64,000 nt of DNA, taken from positions 4,010 through 68,009 of the forward strand of contig CAKUAD010000008.1 of assembly GCA_934636265.1 (NCBI GenBank), given 5' to 3'. Below, piece by piece: positions 38,987 through 48,371 of the stretch. The DNA comes from an uncultured Flavobacterium sp. (GTDB lineage: Bacteria > Bacteroidota > Bacteroidia > Flavobacteriales > Flavobacteriaceae). Below the pieces are notes generated by a model. It saw only the letters and a program-made list of their open reading frames with translations. It searched no databases and was not told the DNA's origin. Positions within the stretch are counted from its first letter, which is position 1, and each line of letters opens with the position of its first letter. The position numbers and the translations under genes were made by a program.

Positions 38987-39018
38987 GTTTTGCCTGCAAA
39001 GGGCTTTTGCTATATTTG
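38987..39018 (+). promoter_or_regulatory. Promoter of the pentein hydrolase genes
   Basis: TTTG (38987-38990), 20 bases, TATATTTG (39011-39018). Good match to the Bacteroidota consensus; the ATG at 39040 follows 21 bases later. Confidence 0.75.
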
Positions 39019-39039
39019 CCCTAATGCAAAGAGCTTTTT

Positions 39040-39960
39040 ATGCTTCAGTTGAATATACAGAATGAAACTTCGCCCTTAAGGGCCGTTGTGCTGGGCACTG
39101 CGGTGAGTAACGGGCCTACACCCAAAGCTGAGGACGCTTACGATCCAAAATCATTGGAACACATTTTGGCCGGAACTTATCCTGTCGAAGCGGATATGGT
39201 TAAGGAGATCGACGCCTTTGACGCTGTATTCCAAAAGTATGGCGTACAGGTTTTTCGTCCGCAGATCGTAGAAAATGAAAACCAGATTTTTACACGCGAC
39301 ATTGCTTTTGTTATCGATGACATCATGATCGAGGCCGGAATCTTGCCGGAACGGGATAAGGAATTTCCCGCCATCAGCCATGTTGTCGAGCAGATTGACC
39401 CCAAGAAGTTTGTCCGCATCAGCGATAAGAAAAACATTCACATTGAGGGTGGCGACGTCATGCTCTGGAATGAATACATCTTTATCGGAACCTATCTGGG
39501 CGCCGACTACAGCCAGGTAAAAACGGCACGGACCAACAAGGCAGGAATTGATTTGGTGCGCGATCTTTTTCCGCACCGCAAAATCGTCACCTTTGACCTG
39601 GTAAAATCTTGGGCCGACGCCCGTGACAACGCCCTGCATCTGGACTGTTGTTTTCAGCCGGTAGGCAAGCATCAGGGCATCATTTACCAGCAAGGGTTCC
39701 GCAATCCGGCCGAGTATGACTTCCTCGTCAAACTCTTTGGCAAGGACAATCTCTTTCACATCACGCGTCAGGAGATGTACGACATGAACTCCAATGTGTT
39801 TTCCATTGCGCCCGATGTGGTCGTATCGGAACGCAACTTTACCCGACTGAACGCCTGGCTGCGGCAAAACGGCTATACTGTCGAGGAGATTCCATATGCC
39901 GAAATCGCCAAACAGGAAGGTCTGCTGCGCTGTTCGACCCTGCCACTAATCCGAGATTAA
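39040..39960 (+). CDS. Pentein-fold amidinotransferase/arginine-deiminase-like hydrolase
   Basis: A 306-aa protein of the guanidino-group-modifying superfamily (arginine deiminase, DDAH, amidinotransferase). Visible are SPLRAVVLG at the start, FTRDIAFVID (substrate-binding Asp), NIHIEGGDVM, DNALHLDCCF (catalytic His) and Cys298 in GLLRCSTLPL. The likely reaction is hydrolysis of a guanidino compound to a ureido compound; the exact substrate (arginine, methylarginine or other) is not clear. The next gene, 24 bases on, is a second member of the superfamily. Confidence 0.88.
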   Translation: MLQLNIQNETSPLRAVVLGTAVSNGPTPKAEDAYDPKSLEHILAGTYPVEADMVKEIDAFDAVFQKYGVQVFRPQIVENENQIFTRDIAFVIDDIMIEAGILPERDKEFPAISHVVEQIDPKKFVRISDKKNIHIEGGDVMLWNEYIFIGTYLGADYSQVKTARTNKAGIDLVRDLFPHRKIVTFDLVKSWADARDNALHLDCCFQPVGKHQGIIYQQGFRNPAEYDFLVKLFGKDNLFHITRQEMYDMNSNVFSIAPDVVVSERNFTRLNAWLRQNGYTVEEIPYAEIAKQEGLLRCSTLPLIRD

Positions 39961-39984
39961 AATCAAAACCGTTATCAGCTCATT

Positions 39985-40920
39985 ATGAGACAAACCACCA
40001 ACTCCATCCTGATGATCCGCCCGGTGGCGTTTAGGATGAACGAACAGACTGCCGTTAACAACTACTACCAAAAAGTGCTGGACGGTCTTGATCCCGACAC
40101 GGTCAACGAGCAGGCGCGTGAGGAATTTGACGCCTTTGTTAAAAAGCTTCGCGAGGCTGGCGTTGAAGTGATCGTGATTGAAGACACCAAGGAGCCCGAT
40201 ACGCCCGATTCGATTTTCCCTAACAACTGGATATCGTTTCACGAGAACAAGGACGTGGCGCTTTACCCGATGTTTGCCGTAAACCGCCGCCAGGAACGCC
40301 GCGAGGACATTCTGGACGTTTTAGAGGAACGCGGTTTTATTATTGACAATTTGGTAGATTATACTGAGGCCGAAGACGACGGATACTTTTTGGAAGGAAC
40401 GGGCAGCATTGTACTCGACCGCGCCAACGGAAAGGCTTACTGCGCGCTTTCGCCACGTGCCGACGAAGAACTTTTTATAGAGTTTTGTGAGGATTTTGAG
40501 ATGACGCCCATCATTTTCGAGGCGTTCCAAAACGTCGACGGAGAGCGAAAACTGATTTACCACACTAATGTTATGATGTGCATCGGCGAAACTTTTGCCG
40601 TAATCTGTGCCGATTCAATCGACGACAAGCAGGAGCGCAAAACCGTCCTAGAAAGTCTTAAAGCCGATGGCAAGGACATTATTTTGATAACGGAAGACCA
40701 GATGAGCAGCTTTGCCGGAAACATGCTCGAAGTTCAGGGAATGGGCGGACAGCGCTATGTTGTGATGAGCAAGGCGGCGCACCAAAGCCTGACACCGGCG
40801 CAAGTGGCTCAACTGGAAAAACACGCGCGAATCTTGTCATCCAGCCTGGATACGATTGAAGCCTGCGGAGGCGGAAGTGCCCGGTGCATGATGGCCGAAA
40901 TCTTTTTGCCGAAAGAATAA
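39985..40920 (+). CDS. ctlX: Citrulline utilisation hydrolase CtlX
   Basis: A 311-aa pentein-fold protein starting TTNSILMIRPVAFRMNEQTAVNNYYQ. It has PDSIFPNNWISFH (substrate loop), LEGTGSIVLDR, KLIYHTNVMMCIG (catalytic His) and Cys301 in CGGGSARCMMAEIF. The CtlX family in Bacteroidota is linked to citrulline use. Together with the upstream enzyme it suggests an arginine/citrulline side pathway. Followed by a strong terminator. Confidence 0.92.
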   Translation: MRQTTNSILMIRPVAFRMNEQTAVNNYYQKVLDGLDPDTVNEQAREEFDAFVKKLREAGVEVIVIEDTKEPDTPDSIFPNNWISFHENKDVALYPMFAVNRRQERREDILDVLEERGFIIDNLVDYTEAEDDGYFLEGTGSIVLDRANGKAYCALSPRADEELFIEFCEDFEMTPIIFEAFQNVDGERKLIYHTNVMMCIGETFAVICADSIDDKQERKTVLESLKADGKDIILITEDQMSSFAGNMLEVQGMGGQRYVVMSKAAHQSLTPAQVAQLEKHARILSSSLDTIEACGGGSARCMMAEIFLPKE

Positions 40921-40923
40921 AAA

Positions 40924-40948
40924 AAAACCGGGTTCATCCCGGTTTTTT
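40924..40948 (+). terminator. Rho-independent terminator after ctlX
   Basis: AAAACCGGG (40924-40932), loop TTCAT, CCCGGTTTT (40938-40946), T tract. Perfect 9-bp stem. Confidence 0.92.
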
Positions 40949-41076
40949 GTGCTTTATCATGACGAGGTTTGATTTTGGAAAAGTCCGATTCACAAGTAAT
41001 TGTGGTTAAGAATATTAACCTTTTGTTGGTATGCCGGTATTAAAAATGAGCCTAAATTGCGTCAAACGATTTTACG

Positions 41077-41439
41077 ATGAAAAAGAAAACGCTGGTGCTG
41101 GGCGCATCTGATAATCCGGCCCGATATTCCAACATGGCCATCAACCGTCTGGTGGGCGCCGGTCATCCGGTGGTAGCCGTCGGATTAAAGGAAGGCGAGG
41201 TGGCGGGAGTGCAAATTCAAAAAGGGATGCCTGGTTTTGACGATGTGGATACCCTCACGCTTTACCTCAATCCGCGCAATCAGGAGCAGTATTACGACTA
41301 CATCACATCACTTCACCCAAGGCGCGTCGTCTTTAATCCCGGAACCGAGAATCCCGAGCTTTTCAGGATTTTACGGGAAAAAGGTATTGAAGCCGAAGTG
41401 GCCTGTACGCTGGTTCTGCTGTCTACAGGTCAGTATTAA
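41077..41439 (+). CDS. CoA-binding protein, YccU-like
   Basis: A 120-aa Rossmann-fold protein of the CoA_binding_2 family: KTLVLGASDNPARYSNMAINRLVGAGHPVVAVG, then VVFNPGTENPEL. Such proteins bind CoA or nucleotides; the cellular role is not settled. Its stop overlaps by 4 bases the stop of the convergent symporter gene. Confidence 0.9.
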   Translation: MKKKTLVLGASDNPARYSNMAINRLVGAGHPVVAVGLKEGEVAGVQIQKGMPGFDDVDTLTLYLNPRNQEQYYDYITSLHPRRVVFNPGTENPELFRILREKGIEAEVACTLVLLSTGQY

Positions 41440-42926
41440 AAGTGCGTTTGCTTTTGCGTGGGTCGGCTGATGATCCAAAGGCCGATAAAGGTAAGGCCGC
41501 CGTTTACGATGATCAGTTCTTCGGCAAATTCATACGCTCCAAAAAGCTCTTTTGAATACAGGCTGATGACAAATGTAAGGGTAGGAGCGGCCAGGCATAC
41601 CACCGGGACCCATCGGTCAACGACTGTCTTGCTCCTCACAAACAAACCAAAGGCATATAGTCCGAGGAGCGGCCCGTAGGTAAACGCGGCAATCTTAAAA
41701 ATCATGCTTACCACCGAGTCGCTGTTGAGCGCGTAAATCATCAGGATGACCACAAACATCAAAAGCGAAAATCCAATGTGGACGGCGTGACGCGTCTTGA
41801 CATCGCGCGGTGCGGCTTCACGTTTGTCCATCCCCAGAAAATCTACGCAAAATGAAGTGGTTAGCGCCGTCAGTGCCGAGTCGGTTGTGGCAAAAGTAGC
41901 TGCAGTGAGGCCCAGTAGGAATACGATGGCCGGAATCAGGGTCAGGTGGTTAAAGGCGATTTCCGGGAAAAGCAAATCTGTCCGTGTTTTCCCGTCGAGG
42001 GTTGGAACCTGGATTCCGTTTTGGCTGGCATAGAGGTACAGCATGGCGCCAACACCAAGGAACAAAAGGTTGATCACGACGAAAATTCCGGTAAACGTCA
42101 GCATGTTTTTTTGAGCTTCGCCGATGTTTTTACAGCTGAGGTTTTTTTGCATAAGGTCCTGATCCAGCCCTACCATCGCTATCGTTACAAAGATTCCGCC
42201 CAGGATTTGCTTGACAAAGAAGTTGCTTTTAAGCCAGTCTTCATAAAAGAAGATTTTGGAGTAATTGCTTTGTTTGACTGTTTCAAATGCATCGGGTATG
42301 CTCAGGTTTAAGCTGTCGCAGATAAAAAACAGCGTAAAAATCACCGATGACACCAAAAATAAGGTCTGCAACGTATCGGTTATGATGATGGTTTTGAGTC
42401 CGCCGCGATAGGTGTAGGCAAAAATCAGCCCCAGCGAGAAAAGCACCGTGACCCAAAACGGAACGCCAAATGCGTCAAAAACGTAGCGCTGCAGCACCAA
42501 TACAACCAGGTAAAGCCGCGCCGCCGATCCGATGGTACGGCTGATCAAAAATATCAGTGCCGCCGTTTTATAGGATACCGTCCCCAGACGTTGCTCGATA
42601 TAGCCGTAGATCGACGTAAGGTTCATCCGGTAGTACAATGGGAGCAGCACCTTGGCGATGAGCAAGAAACCTATGGCATTGCCCAGTACAAACTGAAAGT
42701 ATTTAAACTGAACGTCAGGCGACCCAACCTGTCCGGGCACCGAGATAAACGTGACGCCCGACAGCGCCGTGCCGATCATCCCAAAGGCAACCAGATACCA
42801 TTTTGAATTTTTGTTGGCCTTGAAAAAGGCGTCGTTGCTGCTGTCTTTTTTGCTGACCACATTTGCGATAAAAATCAAAACGCCAAAATAAACGGCGATC
42901 AGGATGAGGATGGTGGTTGGAGTCAT
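41436..42926 (-). CDS. Sodium:solute symporter (SSS family)
   Basis: A 496-aa polytopic membrane protein with about 13 hydrophobic segments, containing GTALSGVTFISVPGQVG near the N-terminus, RTIGSAARLYLVVLVLQ, YTYRGGLKTIIITDTLQ and GLTAATFATTDSALTAL. It imports an unidentified solute with Na+. The start is placed at MTPTTILILIAVYFG: the 24 codons upstream are encoded partly by a dispersed repeat and do not look like a signal. Convergent with the CoA-binding gene. Confidence 0.93.
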   Translation of the reverse strand: MTPTTILILIAVYFGVLIFIANVVSKKDSSNDAFFKANKNSKWYLVAFGMIGTALSGVTFISVPGQVGSPDVQFKYFQFVLGNAIGFLLIAKVLLPLYYRMNLTSIYGYIEQRLGTVSYKTAALIFLISRTIGSAARLYLVVLVLQRYVFDAFGVPFWVTVLFSLGLIFAYTYRGGLKTIIITDTLQTLFLVSSVIFTLFFICDSLNLSIPDAFETVKQSNYSKIFFYEDWLKSNFFVKQILGGIFVTIAMVGLDQDLMQKNLSCKNIGEAQKNMLTFTGIFVVINLLFLGVGAMLYLYASQNGIQVPTLDGKTRTDLLFPEIAFNHLTLIPAIVFLLGLTAATFATTDSALTALTTSFCVDFLGMDKREAAPRDVKTRHAVHIGFSLLMFVVILMIYALNSDSVVSMIFKIAAFTYGPLLGLYAFGLFVRSKTVVDRWVPVVCLAAPTLTFVISLYSKELFGAYEFAEELIIVNGGLTFIGLWIISRPTQKQTHF

Positions 42927-42957
42927 GGACGCAAGATACGAAAATGGGTACATGACA

Positions 42958-43053
42958 GGGCAAATGACAAATGACAATTGACAATGAACGATTAACAATT
43001 AATAATGACCAGTCATATTCATCCGGCAACAGGAATTTTCTGTCAACCGTAAA
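42958..43053. repeat. 96-bp direct repeat, copy 1
   Basis: Starts GGGCAAATGACAAATGAC and ends TTTTCTGTCAACCGTAAA. It differs from 43232-43327 at one position that I can find. It lies in the 501-base gap between the symporter and recR. Confidence 0.92.
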
Positions 43054-43058
43054 TCTAT

Positions 43059-43209
43059 CTGAAACTTTAAGAATTTTGGCAGAAAAACTGTATCGCGGTT
43101 TCGGATTTTTTTTGTGGGAATAAATCTCATTACCCCCTCCCCATTCCAGGGACAACCTACAAAATTTTTCGATTGGTTGTATTGCAGAAAATCTTCCTAA
43201 AATGTTAAG
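43059..43209. repeat. Diverged copy of the long intergenic repeat
   Basis: CTGAAACTTTAAGAATTTT (43059-43077) is identical to the words at 38457 and 38721 region. The following ~130 bases keep CTGTATC, TGGGA, CCCCTCCCCATTC, GGGACAAC and CTACAAAA in the same order as units A and B. It sits precisely between the two 96-bp direct repeats. Confidence 0.75.
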
Positions 43210-43231
43210 GTTAGGGTGTAAGGTAGGACGA

Positions 43232-43327
43232 GGGCAAATGACAATTGACAATTGACAATGAACGATTAACAATTAATAATGACCAGTCATATTCATCCGG
43301 CAACAGGAATTTTCTGTCAACCGTAAA
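43232..43327. repeat. 96-bp direct repeat, copy 2
   Basis: Second copy of 42958-43053, followed by further CCGTAAACTGTTCAACCGTAA-like words to about 43350. Translation through it produces a spurious extension in front of RecR. Confidence 0.92.
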
Positions 43328-43415
43328 CTGTTCAACCGTAAACCGTAAACTTTGTTACCTGTCAATTGGTCATGAGGCTTTGGCTTTTAACCCTGCTTCG
43401 CCCATCCCATTTTCC

Positions 43416-43423
43416 TACATTTG
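43416..43423 (+). promoter_or_regulatory. -7 box immediately before recR
   Basis: TACATTTG fits TAnnTTTG and ends 4 bases before the ATG at 43428. This would place the transcription start at or next to the start codon (leaderless mRNA). A -33 box is not obvious. Confidence 0.5.
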
Positions 43424-43427
43424 CAAC

Positions 43428-44048
43428 ATGGAATTTTCATCAAAAACTCTGGAGCGGGCTGTCAATGAGATGTCGCGGTTGCCGGGCATCGGGCGGCGTA
43501 CGGCGTTAAGGCTTGTTTTGCACCTGTTGCGTCAACCGGCTGATCAGGCGCTGCACCTGGCCGAATCGCTCACGGCGCTGCGAAGCGAAGTCTGCTTTTG
43601 CGAAAAATGCCACAACATTTCCGACACGCAAATCTGCAGTATTTGCAGCAATCCGGCGCGCGATCAGTCACTGGTATGTGTGGTCGAGGACATTCGCGAT
43701 GTGATGGCGATTGAAAACACCGGACAATACCGCGGCGTGTATCATGTACTGGGCGGAAAAATATCTCCGGTGGATGGCATCGGACCCGGACAAATCAACG
43801 TTTCGACGCTGATTGACAAGGTAAACCACGGAGAGGTTCGCGAACTTATTTTTGCGCTTTCGCCCACTATGGAAGGCGACACCACCAATTTTTATATCTA
43901 CCGACAAATACGTGCGGCGGGCATTGTCACATCGGCCATTGCGCGCGGGATATCCGTTGGCGACGAACTGGAATTTGCCGATGAGGTAACCCTGGGCCGG
44001 AGTATTGTTCACCGCGTTCCGTTTGAAGATTCGTTAAAAAACAAATAA
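43428..44048 (+). CDS. recR: Recombination protein RecR
   Basis: A 206-aa protein. The N-terminal helix-hairpin-helix is [17 protein letters not shown]; the C4 zinc finger is [16 protein letters not shown]; the Toprim domain has [14 protein letters not shown] and [15 protein letters not shown]. RecR acts with RecO to load RecA at gaps. The ATG at 43428 gives the family length; a longer frame back to 43245 runs through a repeat and is rejected. Confidence 0.98.
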   Translation: MEFSSKTLERAVNEMSRLPGIGRRTALRLVLHLLRQPADQALHLAESLTALRSEVCFCEKCHNISDTQICSICSNPARDQSLVCVVEDIRDVMAIENTGQYRGVYHVLGGKISPVDGIGPGQINVSTLIDKVNHGEVRELIFALSPTMEGDTTNFYIYRQIRAAGIVTSAIARGISVGDELEFADEVTLGRSIVHRVPFEDSLKNK

Positions 44049-44058
44049 TGCCGCTTTT

Positions 44059-44088
44059 TTTGTTTTTACCGATGAAAAACTATCTTTG
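44059..44088 (+). promoter_or_regulatory. Promoter of the polysaccharide export genes
   Basis: TTTG (44059-44062), 18 bases, TATCTTTG (44081-44088); good Bacteroidota match. The start codon at 44108 follows 20 bases later, which supports that start over longer frames. Confidence 0.75.
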
Positions 44089-44107
44089 TTTGCTAAACAA
44101 ATTCTTC

Positions 44108-44899
44108 ATGAACAAGGCGTTCATCCTTGCCCTGATAGCCGGGATTTTATTCACTTCATGCGTGCCAACCCGCAATCTGGTTTATCTGCAGGACAAAGAC
44201 GGCAGCTTGGAAGGACAGGCCATCAACCCGATTGCATCAAAGCCGTATCGCCTGCAAACCAACGATATCATCAGCATTAATATCAAGGCTATCGATCAGG
44301 AATTGGTTGAGATGTTTGCCTCTAACGCACGGCAACTTCAAACGGGCATGCAAAGTGAAGAGAGTTTGTATTTTACGGGATACACCGTCGATGATCACGG
44401 AAACATCCGAATCCCGGTTTTGGGCGAAGTGAACGTACTGGGCTATACGCTTGAGGAAGTCCGTGAAAAGATCCAGAAAAGCCTGCTTGACGAGTACTTT
44501 AAGGAAGAAGCGTTTCTTTACATTACCGTCAAACTAGCCGGCTTTCGTTTTACGGTTAACGGAGAAGTAAAAGGTCCGGGCCAAAAAGTGCTGATGCAGG
44601 AAAAAGTGAACATCATGGAGGCTATTGCCAATTCCGGTGACATCACCATGGTGGGAGATCGCAAAAACGTTGTTGTCATTCGCCAGTATCCGCAGGGAAC
44701 GGAAGTTCATACCATCGACCTGACCGACCGCAACGCCATGAAATCGCCATATTATTATTTGCAGCCCAACGATTATATTTACGTAAAACCCCTGCCGCAA
44801 AAATCTTGGGGAACCGGCGAAACGGGAATCCAGTCCTTGTCAACCATTATTACGGTACTCAGTCTCGTGACCTCCATACTTGTTTTTGCAAGCCGCTGA
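44108..44899 (+). CDS. Polysaccharide export outer-membrane lipoprotein (Wza-like)
   Basis: A 263-aa lipoprotein: MNKAFILALIAGILFTSC, with a lipobox Cys at about residue 18. The Poly_export domain (about 45-130) contains YRLQTNDIISINIKAIDQ and DDHGNIRIPVLGEVNVLGYTLEE. An SLBB domain follows (FTVNGEVKGPGQKVLMQEKVNIMEAIANSGD). A C-terminal hydrophobic helix (ALSTIITVLSLVTSILVF-like) could span the outer membrane, as in Wza. Starts the exopolysaccharide locus, two bases before the Wzc-like gene. Confidence 0.95.
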   Translation: MNKAFILALIAGILFTSCVPTRNLVYLQDKDGSLEGQAINPIASKPYRLQTNDIISINIKAIDQELVEMFASNARQLQTGMQSEESLYFTGYTVDDHGNIRIPVLGEVNVLGYTLEEVREKIQKSLLDEYFKEEAFLYITVKLAGFRFTVNGEVKGPGQKVLMQEKVNIMEAIANSGDITMVGDRKNVVVIRQYPQGTEVHTIDLTDRNAMKSPYYYLQPNDYIYVKPLPQKSWGTGETGIQSLSTIITVLSLVTSILVFASR

Positions 44900-44901
44900 T
44901 T

Positions 44902-47376
44902 ATGTTAGACTCAAAAGATTTTTCGTTTCTCGAAACCCAAAACAACTTTGATTTCAAAGGGTTTCTGATTAAAATTGCCAGTTACTGGAAGTGGTTCCTG
45001 GCGAGTCTGGTCATTTCCTTTACCATTGCCCATCAGGTAAACATCCGGAAGGAAAAAATTTACCAGATGGAAACAACCATCGCCATCAAAGAGCAAAACA
45101 ATCCTTGGTCTACCAGCAACACCAACCTGGTTTTTAACTGGGGTGGAACCTCAGACCAAGTCCAGAATATTTCCTCGACCATAAAATCGCGTTCGCATAA
45201 CGAAAAAGTGGTAGACCGACTGGATTATTATATCGATTACCTTCAGGATTACGAATATTATACGCGCGACGTTTACGGCGAAGTTCCTTTTAAGGTTGTG
45301 GTTGATTCATCCAGGCCAAATATGATCAACCACCGGATCCGCATCAAGTTCCTATCGCCCACGGAGTATGAAGTTCAAGCAGAGTTTCCAATAGGAAGCC
45401 TTAAATGCATGCGCTATGCCGATAGCGGACTGGATTATGTTCAGGTTGGACAGGAAAACTTTACCCGTCGATATAAAGTGGGAGAGTTCACCAACGTCCC
45501 ATTCCTTAATTTCAAGCTCGAGATTGTAGGCACTCCCGGCGATTATACCAAGTCAGAATATTATATCAGGTTTCGCGATTTTAACGAAGCCGTGTCCCGA
45601 TACCGATCGATCCGCACTGATATCAGCGACAAATCGCCATCAATCATCCGACTGTCGCTCGAGGGAACCAACAAGGCCCGCATGGTGGATTACCTGAATG
45701 CCACGGTAGCTACGCTTATCCAGTCACAGCTTGACCGCAAAAACCAGTTTGCCAACAATACCATCAGGTTTATCGACAGCACGCTCAACGCCATGGGCGA
45801 CCAGATCAAAATGTCGGAAAAGGAACTTCAGGATTTTTCATCGCGCAAAAACGTCATTGCCCTTACCGGCGGCGGGGGCGAACTCTCTACCCGTCTCTCG
45901 TCGCTTGATATCGAAAAAGACAACATTGCCCGTAAGATTGCCTACCTTAACAACCTGCGCAATTACCTTACGAGCAGTACTGATTTTTCTAAACTTCCCG
46001 CGCCTGCCGTTGGCGGAATCGAGGATCCCAACATAGTCTCGAACGTGGCTAAGATTGTCGAAAAATCGGTTGAGCGTTCCCAAAAAGCTTATACCAATAA
46101 GAGTGACCTGATGTTCCGTCATTTTGACAAGGACATACAGGCGCTTAAACTGGTTTTGCTGGAAAACATCAATACTGCGGCCACCGGACTTAATTATGAC
46201 ATGAACCTGGTAAACCGCAACATTGCCGAGGTCGAGAGTAAAATCAGTTTGCTGCCGCGCGACCAGCAGGAATATTATAAAATCAAGCGCAAGTACGACC
46301 TGAACGAGAACGTGCTTATCGCGATGCAGGAAAAGCTCAAGCAAGCCCAAATTCTCAGAGCGTCAAATATTTCAGATATTCAATTTATCGATCCCGCAAA
46401 AGACATTGGTGAATCGGCCGGTTTGATTGGTCCCAACACAAGCGTCAACTACATTATGGCGTTTTTCCTGGGATTGCTCATCCCGTTGATTATCGTCTTT
46501 GGAATTTTCTTTGTCGAGAATGCCATCCTCAACATCGAAGACATCGTCAAACTGACCAAAGTCCCGATCATCGGCGTTGTCGGACTCAAGCACACCTCGT
46601 CAAACCTTTCCGTATTTGAACGACCAAAATCAGCTTTGGCCGAATCATTCCGGGCGATACGTTCGTCGCTTCAGTTCCTCTACAAAAAGAACGACAGGCC
46701 GGGCGCCAAAACCCTGATGCTTACCTCGTCGATCAGCGGTGAGGGCAAGACTTTCTGTTCAATCAACATCGCGACGGTTTTTGCGATGAGCGAGAAAAAG
46801 GTAGTCATCGTGGGCTTTGACCTCAGGAAACCCAAGATTTTTGACGACTTTAACGTGCGTCGCGACATTGGCGTGGTCAACTACCTCATTGGCCAAAAAA
46901 CGCTCGATGAAGTGATTCAGCCTACGCATGTGCCGTACCTCGACGTGGTGGCTTCCGGACCAATCCCGCCCAACCCGTCAGAGTTGATCATCAGCGATGC
47001 CACGCGCGAAATGATGGACGAACTCCGCAAGCGATACGACTACATCATTGTCGATACATCGCCGGTGGGCTTGGTGTCAGACGCCATCGAACTCTCGCAG
47101 TACGCCGATCTTACGCTGTATGTCATGCGTCAGAACTACACCAAGAAAGAAATGATTACGCTGATGAACAACCGATACAAGCGCGGCGAACTCAGCAACG
47201 TCAGCATTGTCTTTAACGGTTATCAAAACAAAGCCAAGTACGGATCGGGCTACGGTTACGGCTACGGCTACAGCTACGGTTATGGCTACGGAACCTACGG
47301 TCACGGCTACCACGACGACAATCCGCCGAGAAATATTTTTGAAAAACTGTACCGAAAATTCAGGCGTAAATCATGA
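44902..47376 (+). CDS. Tyrosine autokinase / chain-length regulator (Wzc-like)
   Basis: An 824-aa inner-membrane protein. Wzz-type domain with membrane segments at about 29-46 and 514-545 and a large periplasmic coiled-coil part. The cytoplasmic BY-kinase domain has Walker [10 protein letters not shown] (Lys616), A' motif [12 protein letters not shown] and [10 protein letters not shown]. The C-terminal Tyr cluster (about 780-803) is an alternating Gly-Tyr run with at least ten tyrosines, the autophosphorylation site. It controls polymer length and export with Wza. The true start is ATG 44902, which follows the wza stop. Confidence 0.95.
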   Translation: MLDSKDFSFLETQNNFDFKGFLIKIASYWKWFLASLVISFTIAHQVNIRKEKIYQMETTIAIKEQNNPWSTSNTNLVFNWGGTSDQVQNISSTIKSRSHNEKVVDRLDYYIDYLQDYEYYTRDVYGEVPFKVVVDSSRPNMINHRIRIKFLSPTEYEVQAEFPIGSLKCMRYADSGLDYVQVGQENFTRRYKVGEFTNVPFLNFKLEIVGTPGDYTKSEYYIRFRDFNEAVSRYRSIRTDISDKSPSIIRLSLEGTNKARMVDYLNATVATLIQSQLDRKNQFANNTIRFIDSTLNAMGDQIKMSEKELQDFSSRKNVIALTGGGGELSTRLSSLDIEKDNIARKIAYLNNLRNYLTSSTDFSKLPAPAVGGIEDPNIVSNVAKIVEKSVERSQKAYTNKSDLMFRHFDKDIQALKLVLLENINTAATGLNYDMNLVNRNIAEVESKISLLPRDQQEYYKIKRKYDLNENVLIAMQEKLKQAQILRASNISDIQFIDPAKDIGESAGLIGPNTSVNYIMAFFLGLLIPLIIVFGIFFVENAILNIEDIVKLTKVPIIGVVGLKHTSSNLSVFERPKSALAESFRAIRSSLQFLYKKNDRPGAKTLMLTSSISGEGKTFCSINIATVFAMSEKKVVIVGFDLRKPKIFDDFNVRRDIGVVNYLIGQKTLDEVIQPTHVPYLDVVASGPIPPNPSELIISDATREMMDELRKRYDYIIVDTSPVGLVSDAIELSQYADLTLYVMRQNYTKKEMITLMNNRYKRGELSNVSIVFNGYQNKAKYGSGYGYGYGYSYGYGYGTYGHGYHDDNPPRNIFEKLYRKFRRKS

Positions 47377-48344
47377 CAAAAAGCATCCTCATAACAGGTG
47401 GCGCCGGTTTTATCGGGTCAAATCTTTGCGATCATTTCCTGCAAAAGGGGTATCGGGTAACCTGTCTGGACAATTTTGCCACAGGCCACAAGCACAACCT
47501 TGCCGAGGCGCAATCGCATGAAAATTTCACGCTGATCGAGGGCGATATCCGCGAGATGCAAACTTGCCGCGATGCCGTTCAGGGCATAGACTACGTGCTG
47601 CATCAGGCGGCGCTCGGATCAGTCCCCAGGTCTTTGCACGATCCTCAAACCAGCAATGAAGTCAACGTTTCGGGGTTTTTGAACATGCTTGTCGCAGCCC
47701 GCGATGCCGGCGTCAAACGCTTTGTTTATGCGGCCAGCTCATCAACCTACGGCGACTCGAAATCGCTCCCAAAGGTTGAGGATGTCATCGGCAAACCCCT
47801 GTCGCCCTACGCCATTACCAAGTATGTCAATGAGCTTTACGCCGATGTATTTTCGCGCGCGTACGGCATGGAGTGTATCGGGTTGCGCTATTTTAACGTG
47901 TTTGGCCGCCGACAGGATCCAAACGGAGCGTATGCCGCCGTCATCCCAAAGTTTACCATGCAACTGATGAAAGGCGAGAGCCCGGTGATCAATGGCGACG
48001 GCGAATATTCCCGCGATTTTACCTATATCGACAATGTCATCCAGATGAATGAACTGGCAATGCTCACCCAAAATCCTGAAGCCGTCAACACGGTTTACAA
48101 CACGGCTTTTGGCGAGCGGACCACGCTTAACGATTTGGTGCGACATCTCAAGAAATACCTCTCGGCCCACCAGCCGTCGATAGCCCAAATTCCCGTCATT
48201 CACGGGCCAAACCGCGCCGGCGATGTACCGCATTCACTGGCCAGCATCGACAGGGCAAAGACGCTTTTGGGCTATCAGCCGGCGTTTTCATTTGAGGAAG
48301 GACTGCGCCATGCCGTGGATTGGTATTGGTCGCATCTTAAGTAG
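47373..48344 (+). CDS. wbpP: UDP-N-acetylglucosamine 4-epimerase (WbpP/TviC type)
   Basis: A 323-aa extended [17 protein letters not shown] (NAD binding), [15 protein letters not shown] (hallmark of the WbpP group), [34 protein letters not shown] (YxxxK catalytic pair) and [23 protein letters not shown]. Converts UDP-GlcNAc to UDP-GalNAc. Overlaps the kinase gene by ATGA. With the WbpO-type enzyme at 49760 it predicts UDP-GalNAc uronic acid. Confidence 0.93.
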   Translation: MTKSILITGGAGFIGSNLCDHFLQKGYRVTCLDNFATGHKHNLAEAQSHENFTLIEGDIREMQTCRDAVQGIDYVLHQAALGSVPRSLHDPQTSNEVNVSGFLNMLVAARDAGVKRFVYAASSSTYGDSKSLPKVEDVIGKPLSPYAITKYVNELYADVFSRAYGMECIGLRYFNVFGRRQDPNGAYAAVIPKFTMQLMKGESPVINGDGEYSRDFTYIDNVIQMNELAMLTQNPEAVNTVYNTAFGERTTLNDLVRHLKKYLSAHQPSIAQIPVIHGPNRAGDVPHSLASIDRAKTLLGYQPAFSFEEGLRHAVDWYWSHLK

Positions 48345-48356
48345 TTACTATATTTG
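48326..48356 (+). promoter_or_regulatory. Internal promoter before the UDP-glucose dehydrogenase gene
   Basis: TTG (48326-48328), 20 bases, TATATTTG (48349-48356), straddling the wbpP stop. The ATG at 48372 follows 15 bases later. Confidence 0.7.
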
Positions 48357-48371
48357 CAACAAACAACTTTC

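Noticed and set aside
38883-39065. 60-codon ORF before the pentein hydrolase
   Set aside because: It consists of repeat and promoter DNA and overlaps the next gene out of frame.
42927-42998. 24-codon extension of the symporter
   Set aside because: The distal part comes from the same repeat and lacks signal character; MTPTTILILIAV is the natural membrane-protein start.
43245-43427. 61-codon N-terminal extension of RecR
   Set aside because: It is encoded by the 96-bp direct repeat and its flank; the -7 box and the family length place the start at 43428.
44806-44901. 32-codon extension of the Wzc-like kinase
   Set aside because: It overlaps the wza coding end; MLDSKDF at 44902 follows the wza stop directly.
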